This document shows positions 56,301 to 61,859 of a stretch of DNA of 64,000 nt, piece by piece. Source of the stretch: Tolypothrix sp. PCC 7712 (GTDB lineage: Bacteria > Cyanobacteriota > Cyanobacteriia > Cyanobacteriales > Nostocaceae); NCBI RefSeq assembly GCF_025860405.1, contig NZ_CP063785.1, positions 5,271,390 through 5,335,389 of the forward strand, given 5' to 3'. How positions within the stretch are numbered: the first letter of the stretch is position 1; the number at the start of each line of letters is the position of its first letter. Position numbers and translations under genes: made by a program. The notes below the pieces were generated by a model. The model did no database searches, was not told where the DNA came from, and was given only the letters and a program-made list of their open reading frames with translations.

Positions 56301-56497
56301 ATTAACCCTTGCACTAGTGATTCGGGGGTAATATTACCTGCTTTGAGGTGATTGAGAGCCATACCAATTCCGGGTGTTGTCGCCAGAGTGAACAAAGCGG
56401 TTGGATCAGACTCTACTGAGTGCAAAGTGCAGTAGTCTTCGGTAGTTGTCACTTGGACAAAGGGATTTAGGGAAACCGTGAAGGGGTGATGGTTCAT
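53381..56497 (-). CDS. PatG/TruG-type cyanobactin macrocyclase with degraded oxidase domain
   Basis: 1038 residues. The S8 (subtilisin-like) domain carries the triad D379 (ITIVILDGDPD), H449 (NDHACHV, where subtilisins have HGTHV) and S614 (LTGTSMAAPV), with oxyanion Asn 548 (PTGNN). A C-terminal domain (about 775-1038, YALGTIGYDFGDETRRDTF ... SPFCRLNSDCWDIRL) is shared with the PatA-type protein. In PatG the N-terminus is an FMN oxidase. Here only the first ~224 residues resemble it, ending near WDFHNLLFHSRS, and a ~125-residue Glu/Ser-rich linker follows. It should cut after each core and cyclise it, but not oxidise thiazolines. Confidence 0.92.
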   Translation of the reverse strand: MNHHPFTVSLNPFVQVTTTEDYCTLHSVESDPTALFTLATTPGIGMALNHLKAGNITPESLVQGLIELDGQATGEQFGRMLQQLDERGWLSYAVLPLAVAVPMVESAQLNLTEPYWTQTYVTLSRFAYQHPYEGTMVLESPLSKFRVKLLEWRASAILAQLAQPQSLATLTPPPYLGAETAYQFLNLLWSTGFLTSDPEPPSLQLWDFHNLLFHSRSCNGRHNYIETSRVESIEFDESEKLTEATFSGSEAELRRVEAESESIDTEILVNQFESVGLVAEIASDELGESGVNTSVKVESTELEAVDLMADHAIAQTPDTSIVAEGESELATVSASEIESSAIKQSVALHPHDLDDRIPGLAELHNQTLGDPRITIVILDGDPDHTLSCFEGAEVSKVFPYWHEPADAITAEDYITFQAIRDQGLKGQEKEDALKAALRENKERVELNDHACHVTSTIVGQEHSPVFGIAPNCRVINIPQDALVVGNYDDVLSPLNLARGFELALELGANIIHCGFCRPTQTGEGEEMLVQAIKKCQENNVLIVSPTGNNLGECWCMPAVLSGTLAVGSAKVDGTPCHFSNWGGNNAKEGILAPGEDVLGAQPYTEKPVRLTGTSMAAPVMTGISALLMSLQLQQGKPVDAEAVRTALLNTAIPCNPEVVEEPERCLRGFVNIPGAMKVLFGQPSVTISFAGDQVIRTEHAGYAMPTATVTPASITPTVANPVVQLAVLTTSNETSVTAAAIPADTNTVEASAAYSGNVYALGTIGYDFGDETRRDTFQQTMFAPEVNGVIVPPDPYDPRQMVEHLDRHPDDSRSLIWTLSLDGDIIYALEPTGAFSSQIYEMFLLMLAGQLEPESSNDFVERVSIPAKLTNRTVELFSGQVLPVVKVHNVRGMYGWKVNTLVDAAMAAIARRVDEAQAPLVRQALSNFLHRVYNDLRNIGNTSRDRALNFAATNIFQAAATFAQAIAQGRQLDIITVEKSPFCRLNSDCWDIRLEFSDPESSRRGRKVFCFTIDVALIMPVTIGEIKSWSLPSRSKES

Positions 56498-56567
56498 AGT
56501 GATGGATAACTACAGAAAATGACTAAATAAGAGAGTTCATAGTGAGCGGGTATTTGAATCTGATATT

Positions 56568-57485
56568 TTAAGAAAATTCTCGTCTGTAGTAGAACCGCAA
56601 ATTTTCAACATGGTGTGACTCTAAATCTTTCTGAGTCACACCCACACACGGTAAAGGCCCAGCACCTTGACTGCGGCAAAAGTCATAGATTCTCTGACCT
56701 AAACTTGTGAATAAAAAGTATTTCGGCATATCCTCGATATTGTTAAATCCGAAATATATAACTGCTTCAGTATTTGCTTTAGAAAAGCCTGCCATGAAAA
56801 GATCACAAGCTTCTAGCAAATAAAAAACTTTTTCAGAAAAATTTCTCTTAGCGTAAGACTTGAGATATATTCCCTGATTACCTACTAATTGCTGTTTTCC
56901 TCCTGGACAAGAGGTGTACAATTCCACTTCTGAACGACCATTCAGGAAAAAATCAAATCCAATCATGTAAGAGTCTTTGAGAAGAACTTGAATCAATTCA
57001 GGAGAATATTGGCTGCCATCAAGACCGATCGCAGTCATCACAAGTTCTTCAGTATCTTGATTTGGATCTATACCAATATGAATCTTGACACTAGAATCTT
57101 CAACATTGGGACGTAAATCAATTCCGGTTGTGTTCCAGAGAATTTTGTTAGAGTTAATATGCACAGCTAAAAATTGTTGGAGCAAATCACGATTGATTTG
57201 AATTCCTACCCGGCTTTCGACTTCATCTAAAAATTTTAGTGATTGCCCCAATGACTGGGGCCAAGCGTCTCTATAACAAATATTAATTCGTGCTGCAAAT
57301 AACTGATTACTTTCCACTTTACACGAAAGTTCAACAACACATCGAGATCCTAAAGCTTGGGCTAGATTTTCCAGCAGAGGCAGAGGAAATTCAGGTTCTA
57401 CATCAAATGCCTCTTGATGAGATCGCATAAACCGAAGCCGTCTTTCTTGCAAAATACTATGCTGAAATGCAGGAGTAAAAGTCAT
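56568..57485 (-). CDS. LynF/TruF/PatF-family peptide prenyltransferase homologue
   Basis: 305 residues, the usual length for the TruF/LynF/PatF family (ABBA-type fold). The family pattern is visible in VVELSCKVESNQLFAARINI, VKIHIGIDPNQDTEELV, SYMIGFDFFLNGRSEVELY and NLRFYYRREFS. Active members (TruF1, LynF, PagF) attach dimethylallyl groups to Ser, Thr or Tyr of cyanobactins, while PatF appears inactive. The core here has Thr and Tyr acceptors. The gene lies 70 bp before the G gene and ~300 bp after the precursor gene, its standard place. Confidence 0.88.
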   Translation of the reverse strand: MTFTPAFQHSILQERRLRFMRSHQEAFDVEPEFPLPLLENLAQALGSRCVVELSCKVESNQLFAARINICYRDAWPQSLGQSLKFLDEVESRVGIQINRDLLQQFLAVHINSNKILWNTTGIDLRPNVEDSSVKIHIGIDPNQDTEELVMTAIGLDGSQYSPELIQVLLKDSYMIGFDFFLNGRSEVELYTSCPGGKQQLVGNQGIYLKSYAKRNFSEKVFYLLEACDLFMAGFSKANTEAVIYFGFNNIEDMPKYFLFTSLGQRIYDFCRSQGAGPLPCVGVTQKDLESHHVENLRFYYRREFS

Positions 57486-57787
57486 AAACTTACTTAGGAA
57501 AATACACTTAAATTCAATATTAATTTACTTCTATGCTTATAAAATATACATCTTTATAAATTCAGTTTTTTATATAGAATAAGGCTTGCAGCTTAATTAT
57601 TTAGATAGAAATTTCTAATGATATTGAGTTGATCTTTATTCCAGGATATGAGGTGGATATAAGAGCAGAATACCGGATAAAGTCCGATGGCTGCCCACAC
57701 ATCCTGAACCTCATATCCATCAAAATCTAGTGTTATTTAGTCTCAATGCAAAGACAACTAAACACTATGCTATTGAAACACACTAGA
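57486..57787. other. Precursor-to-prenyltransferase spacer
   Basis: 302 bp between the precursor stop and the F start on the reverse strand. Apart from the structured element at 57644-57718 it is AT-rich and has no gene. A secondary promoter for F and G could lie here, but none was assigned. Confidence 0.6.
57644..57718 (-). promoter_or_regulatory. Structured RNA element after the precursor gene
   Basis: GGATATGAGGT (57644-57654) and ACCTCATATCC (57708-57718) pair perfectly over 11 bp, enclosing a smaller hairpin CGGA-TAAAG-TCCG. It lies about 70 bp downstream of the precursor stop. RiPP precursors often have a partial terminator or stabilising hairpin here that raises precursor mRNA over that of the enzymes. 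That role is inferred. Confidence 0.55.
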
Positions 57788-58036
57788 TTATTCATCACCA
57801 TCATAGGAGCAGTAGCAGGGTGCAGTAGACGCATCTACTCCATCGTAGGAGCAGTAGCAGGGTGCAGTAGACGCGTCTACTCCATTGTAGGAGCAGTAGC
57901 AAGGTGCAGTAGAAGCATCTACTCCAGCACCACCAAGAGCTTCTTCAGAGAGTTCAGCCAAGTGGCTGGGGAGTTGACCGTTGGTGATCCGAATGACGGG
58001 CTTGCCCTGTTGGGGTAGAATGTTTTTCTTGTCCAT
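57788..58036 (-). CDS. Cyanobactin precursor peptide with three TAPCYC cores
   Basis: 82 residues from ATG 58036, with a TGAGGAC ribosome-binding site; a start five codons upstream is less likely. The leader MDKKNILPQQGKPVIRI is the PatE/TruE family leader, with the heterocyclase recognition motif LAELSEEAL (26-34). Three cassettes follow: GVDAS (cleaved before the core by the A protease), core TAPCYC (43-48, 57-62, 71-76) and SYN/SYD plus Gly as the macrocyclase follower, ending SYDGDE. The flanks GVDAS/SYDG are of the TruE type. Two Cys per core are expected thiazoline sites. The D gene lies upstream and F, G downstream. Confidence 0.95.
   Translation of the reverse strand: MDKKNILPQQGKPVIRITNGQLPSHLAELSEEALGGAGVDASTAPCYCSYNGVDASTAPCYCSYDGVDASTAPCYCSYDGDE
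57800..57925 (-). repeat. Three 42-bp tandem cassettes within the precursor gene
   Basis: Exact 42-bp period covering three cassettes (14 residues each: GVDASTAPCYCSYD). The cassette nearest the leader differs by a few bases (SYN instead of SYD), while the other two are nearly the same, which suggests recent cassette duplication. Confidence 0.93.
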
Positions 58037-58071
58037 GAGTAATGTCCTCATTATTGAGTTAATTTAGTGGG

Positions 58072-58093
58072 TTGACCCGTTCAGGTGGGTCAA
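58072..58093 (-). promoter_or_regulatory. Hairpin upstream of the precursor gene
   Basis: TTGACCC (58072-58078) and GGGTCAA (58087-58093) form a 7-bp stem with an 8-nt loop, 36 bp before the precursor start. A second hairpin precedes it. They may affect translation or processing of the precursor mRNA. Confidence 0.5.
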
Positions 58094-58097
58094 TCCT

Positions 58098-58115
58098 CTT
58101 CTTCAAGAGAAGAAG
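58098..58115 (-). promoter_or_regulatory. Second hairpin upstream of the precursor gene
   Basis: CTTCTTC-AAGA-GAAGAAG is a perfect 7-bp stem with a 4-nt loop between the D stop and the precursor. It could end D transcription weakly or protect the precursor mRNA 5' end. Confidence 0.5.
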
Positions 58116-58173
58116 CCTAGAGGGGCGATATTGGGTATGTAGCGAAGTTGATCGCCCACAAACTTTAAAAAAC

Positions 58174-60519
58174 TTAAAATGGCATCGGTGTGGGATTCAT
58201 CTGATTTTCTGTGAGTGGTTCAGCTAACCATCCCAACTTCACCGGCACATCATAGAGCCGACCTGCACCAAACCGCGACCAAAAATGCCGCATTCCTGGT
58301 ATGGTCACCTTGACCACATTCAAACCAATGTCTGGTCGGGTTTGATCTAAAACTAAGGTTTCTAAACCTGCACTTTGGGCAATCTCAACACAGGTCATAA
58401 CATCGGTGTAAATGTCATTACTCCAAAGCTTGGGATAATCCTGGGCTGTCTTGAGAGGTTGTGTAGCATCAGGAATAAGATAGGGATGATCTGCCAATTT
58501 CGCCGTGAGTAACCAATCAGTAGCATCACTTTTTAGATTCTCATCTGTGACTTTATCCAATTCCAAACCTATTTGATTCACCTCTGTGAGAGTTCGCAAG
58601 ATAGCAATAGTGGGGTCAAGGTGCGCGCCAAAGCCAAGAATCAGCCTTTCCGAATTTCCCGTTTTCCGATTCGACACCGCGACAAAAGCAGGAATCCCTA
58701 AGTCTGCTGTCAAATCCAGCACCCACAAATCACGATCATTTTGCCGATAATACTGCTGTAACTCAACAAAATACGGCTCATCAAAACTGCTTAAATCCAC
58801 CTGGGGACGACGCAAGCGGTTGTACCACCACAACGCCACACTATCTCGCTCTACCAGTTCCAAAAACCCTTGTAATATTGCTTCTTCTAGGGTATTTCCT
58901 GCAGCGTTACCATTGGAATCTCCCCGACAGAAGGAATGGTCTTTGGGTAAAGGATAGTGGTAGTAGCATAAAGCTGTAGGTAGATATTTATGGGTTTGCT
59001 CCGTCAGTGACCATACTGGAGTCCAGTCAATAGCTTGGCTAGTATCAAACCTCTGGGGAATCCAATCGTGAGCCACCGTTGCTTGCTGGTTCAAACTTTC
59101 CCGATTGGCATATTGCTCATCACTAAAGCATAGAGATTTTTCTGGATGAATCGCTAAGTCTCCTAATTCCGCCAGGGTTGCCCGTTGACGAGGTTCGTCT
59201 CCCTGAAAGATACCAGAATAGCGTTCTATCGCTTCACACAAACCACTCGCCTTTGATTGGCTATCCGTCTTACCTTTGCCAGAACTCTTGTGTTTTAGAG
59301 TATTGCGTAGACCTCGCAGAGATGTGGCACTACCAAAACTATGCCCCGCCCGGTATGTATGTACAAATGGATTAGCTGGGTCAGATATCCGCACCAATTC
59401 CGTTACCACTCCCGTGATTGGGCTAATCAAGTGCTGGTATTTCTGCACAGTGTTTTCTGGCGTAGTGGCACGATGACCACCATCATGGGTAAAGTTTTTG
59501 CGGCGTGATTCTAGTTTGAGTGGTTCAAATCCTCGCCGTTGCAAAATTTTTGGGTCGCCACAGGTTGGACATTGCTGACGCTTAATCAAGATATGATTTT
59601 TCAATTCCAGAATCGTCTGGTTGAAGGTAATAATCTTGCCGTCAAGGGTAGGGAAGCGGGCTGTTCCTGGTGCAATGCTATTGACATGTTGCTTAACAAT
59701 CCACTTAGCAATCTCGGTAGCCGCAAACTGTAGACCTGTTTGCAGAGTAGATGGTAGGGTTGCTCGTGCTGTGGGCAAGCTGCCCAGCAGCTGTCCTGAC
59801 TTTCCATTGCGTCCTTGCTGCGCCTGTTTTTGCCGCAACACCGATGACTCGACTTCGCGGTTGCCCCGTAGTCGGTGGGCAAGACAACTCCAACAACCCG
59901 TTTCTCCGGGAACAAACACTGGCCCCAGCCACAGTAAACTACCCACTGGCTTCACCAGCAACCAAGTTTGTTGACTTTTCAAGGCTTCCTGGTTAATAGT
60001 AGCTAGTTCTGGCTGCAAATAATCATCGGTTAAGACAATATTGATGGCTACAGATGAATCTGCATCTTGAGCGTTCTGTACAGTAATGCCTATATCTCTG
60101 AGGGCAGTGGTCAGAGCAGCAACAGTGACTTGGCTAATATTGTCACCTACGGCGGTCAGCTTGACTGACTGCTTTAGACCCTGTGCAGCAACGGGTGGTG
60201 CAATTCCTAACTCTGTCCAAAATGCCGCTACTTCCGGGGATAGATCCGGGGTTGCTTCAGTAAGATAACCTTTTTCCGCCAGACGGTCAAGCACATAGTC
60301 AATATATTCTGGTGGCACTTGCCCATCTAGCTGTTCAACAATCTGCTCAATGGTATGTTGACCATCCAATAGCGGCACAATTTGACAGTAAAGCTGTCCA
60401 GTGAGAGCATGATTGCCTTGCTCACCAAGCAGATACACTTGCTTTGGTTCGATCACCTCGACATGGAAGTGCGGCTTAATTTGCAGCAGGGTGTTGGATT
60501 GCATAGAGCGAACGGTCAT
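58174..60519 (-). CDS. PatD/TruD-type YcaO cyclodehydratase
   Basis: 781 residues. The N-terminal half (about 1-330) holds a RiPP-recognition-type winged helix region and an E1-like part with two Cys pairs (C209/C212 and C317/C320) that likely bind zinc. The C-terminal YcaO domain (about 385-781) has the ATP and Mg motif SKASGLCEAIERYSG (about 422-436), AGNTLEEAILQGFLELVERD and a Pro-rich C-terminus PTPMPF, as in active cyclodehydratases. It converts Cys of the core to thiazoline using ATP. TruD acts only on Cys while PatD also acts on Ser/Thr; which applies here cannot be read from sequence. The gene is 137 bp upstream of the precursor gene. Confidence 0.94.
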   Translation of the reverse strand: MTVRSMQSNTLLQIKPHFHVEVIEPKQVYLLGEQGNHALTGQLYCQIVPLLDGQHTIEQIVEQLDGQVPPEYIDYVLDRLAEKGYLTEATPDLSPEVAAFWTELGIAPPVAAQGLKQSVKLTAVGDNISQVTVAALTTALRDIGITVQNAQDADSSVAINIVLTDDYLQPELATINQEALKSQQTWLLVKPVGSLLWLGPVFVPGETGCWSCLAHRLRGNREVESSVLRQKQAQQGRNGKSGQLLGSLPTARATLPSTLQTGLQFAATEIAKWIVKQHVNSIAPGTARFPTLDGKIITFNQTILELKNHILIKRQQCPTCGDPKILQRRGFEPLKLESRRKNFTHDGGHRATTPENTVQKYQHLISPITGVVTELVRISDPANPFVHTYRAGHSFGSATSLRGLRNTLKHKSSGKGKTDSQSKASGLCEAIERYSGIFQGDEPRQRATLAELGDLAIHPEKSLCFSDEQYANRESLNQQATVAHDWIPQRFDTSQAIDWTPVWSLTEQTHKYLPTALCYYHYPLPKDHSFCRGDSNGNAAGNTLEEAILQGFLELVERDSVALWWYNRLRRPQVDLSSFDEPYFVELQQYYRQNDRDLWVLDLTADLGIPAFVAVSNRKTGNSERLILGFGAHLDPTIAILRTLTEVNQIGLELDKVTDENLKSDATDWLLTAKLADHPYLIPDATQPLKTAQDYPKLWSNDIYTDVMTCVEIAQSAGLETLVLDQTRPDIGLNVVKVTIPGMRHFWSRFGAGRLYDVPVKLGWLAEPLTENQMNPTPMPF

Positions 60520-60560
60520 TGATGAAGTGGACGATAATGAGGCTGGGATAAGAGGGAAGG

Positions 60561-60681
60561 ACTTCCAAATAAAAAAATAACCAATCCAATCGCTAGGAGT
60601 AGCGAGGGAAGCAGAGGAAAAGAAAAAATTTGCTCAATATCTTCGCCCTTGCTGATTGAATAATTTAATTTCTGGAAGTCC
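60561..60681. repeat. MITE-like family B element inside the cyanobactin operon
   Basis: 121 bp from GGACTTCCAAATAAAAAAAT to CTGGAAGTCC, with AT-rich inverted ends; a sibling copy is at 27577-27699. It sits in the 251-bp C-D gap. A 63-codon frame across it (60516-60707) is an artefact. Confidence 0.75.
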
Positions 60682-60770
60682 TGGAGCAGAGGAGAAAAAG
60701 TAGACAAGGTAGGTTTTTACCTAAAGCTATCTTTTGGTTTCTGATTTCACTACTTCCTACTTCCTAATGA

Positions 60771-61529
60771 TTAAGCCCAGATGCGACCCCGACGGTAAGA
60801 TTTGCTTTGCTTATCAGGGGCTTTCGCTGTTTTTCTGGCGTATTCCCACCAGTAGGAATAATCTTGTAGCCCAGTTTGAGAGGTAGGCACATAAGATTTT
60901 TTCTCTTCAGGGGGGGGAGGAGTTTCGGCTGGTGGTGTTGTCTGTTTTTTAGCCATAGTTTCCGCAGTTTCGTTGAGTGGTTGGGGTATTGGGGTTAATC
61001 CCTGGGGTGTGGTAGGGGTAGAGAGGTTTGGCGATTTATGGGTAAAAATGACTGCTTCTAGTTTGAGGTAGTCGATCCGATGTGCGCCATCTCCTAGCGC
61101 AGTCACAGTAGTCAGGGTGAGGGTATGTTGCCCAGGGCTAAGGGCTGGTAAGGGAGTTTGGGTTTGGGTATATTTGCTTGACCCTGACCCCACAAGTTCG
61201 GTGACTGGTGCTCCATCTACCCATAGGGTGTCAACTTCTGAGCCGAAAAAGTTGTAAACAAGTGTAAGTTCCCCTGGTTTGTAGCTTTGGGTGAGCGTGA
61301 ATTGAATATTCAGCTTTTCAGTGGCAAACAGTTCCTTACCTTTATGCTTAGGTTTGGTTTTGCGACCTGGCGCTACAAGTAATGAAGGTAGAGTCGGCTG
61401 GTTGATTGGGTCTGGATCTGACCCAATAATGTAAGTAAATTCACTGTGCCAGCTACCTTTCTGGGAAAATTCTTGACCACCCTTACCAAGCTGACCAATT
61501 TGCCAGAGGGTTTCAGTGGTTGGCGACAT
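60771..61529 (-). CDS. PatC/TenC/TruC-like protein with extra N-terminal beta domain
   Basis: 252 residues. The C-terminal ~61 residues (from 192, MAKKQTTPPAETPPPPEEKK, then QDYSYWWEYARKTAKAPDKQ and RRGRIWA) match the short PatC-type protein found in cyanobactin clusters. The N-terminal ~165 residues are a beta-rich, CBM or lyase-like domain (GSWHSEFTYIIGSDPDPIN, TLWVDGAPVTEL, LSPGQHTLTLTTV, RIDYLKLEAV). A Thr/Pro linker joins them. An internal ATG at 60956 could express PatC alone but has only a weak GGA upstream. PatC is not essential in studied clusters and its function is unknown. Confidence 0.8.
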   Translation of the reverse strand: MSPTTETLWQIGQLGKGGQEFSQKGSWHSEFTYIIGSDPDPINQPTLPSLLVAPGRKTKPKHKGKELFATEKLNIQFTLTQSYKPGELTLVYNFFGSEVDTLWVDGAPVTELVGSGSSKYTQTQTPLPALSPGQHTLTLTTVTALGDGAHRIDYLKLEAVIFTHKSPNLSTPTTPQGLTPIPQPLNETAETMAKKQTTPPAETPPPPEEKKSYVPTSQTGLQDYSYWWEYARKTAKAPDKQSKSYRRGRIWA

Positions 61530-61535
61530 GGTGAA

Positions 61536-61766
61536 TTAATAAAAGCTGCCCATACCAGCAAAACCGCCCCAGCCCTGGCTAGAGTGCATCACTTGGTTAA
61601 AACTGCGGTTAGCAAACGCTGCGGGGTCGTTATAGTTAGCAGCATGGAGTAGATCCATCCGAATACTTACTAAATCCTCTGGACTACCATTTTCCAGATC
61701 CACGCACAGTCCTGGCTGAATGAAATGAGGACGTTTGAGGGGGGGAGATAAAATCGGAAGCCGCAT
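61536..61766 (-). CDS. PatB/AcyB/McaB-family cyanobactin cluster protein
   Basis: 76 residues: MRLPILSPPLKRPHFIQPGL, CVDLENGSPEDLVSIRMDLL, then GWGGFAGMGSFY. This is the conserved small B protein of cyanobactin clusters, function unknown. It lies between the A and C genes and its stop is 6 bp before the C start, so it is surely co-transcribed. Confidence 0.87.
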   Translation of the reverse strand: MRLPILSPPLKRPHFIQPGLCVDLENGSPEDLVSIRMDLLHAANYNDPAAFANRSFNQVMHSSQGWGGFAGMGSFY

Positions 61767-61859
61767 GGTTGGGATTCTCCGTATATATAAGGTAAAAAAT
61801 TAGCTGTTTTGCTGAGAGTGCAGTTACAAAAAGCACTCTTACGCCAATTATATTGCCCT

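Noticed and set aside
53381..56497. Frameshift as the cause of the missing oxidase in the G protein
   Set aside because: The frame is continuous from residue 1 to 1038 and no oxidase-like sequence was seen in the other listed frames over 55400-55900; an in-frame deletion or replacement fits better.
59539..59996. Several 60-117-codon frames antisense to the YcaO gene
   Set aside because: They are shadows of a well-conserved coding region in other frames.
60516..60707. 63-codon reverse frame between C and D cyanobactin genes
   Set aside because: It runs through a family B repeat and has no conserved counterpart in such clusters.
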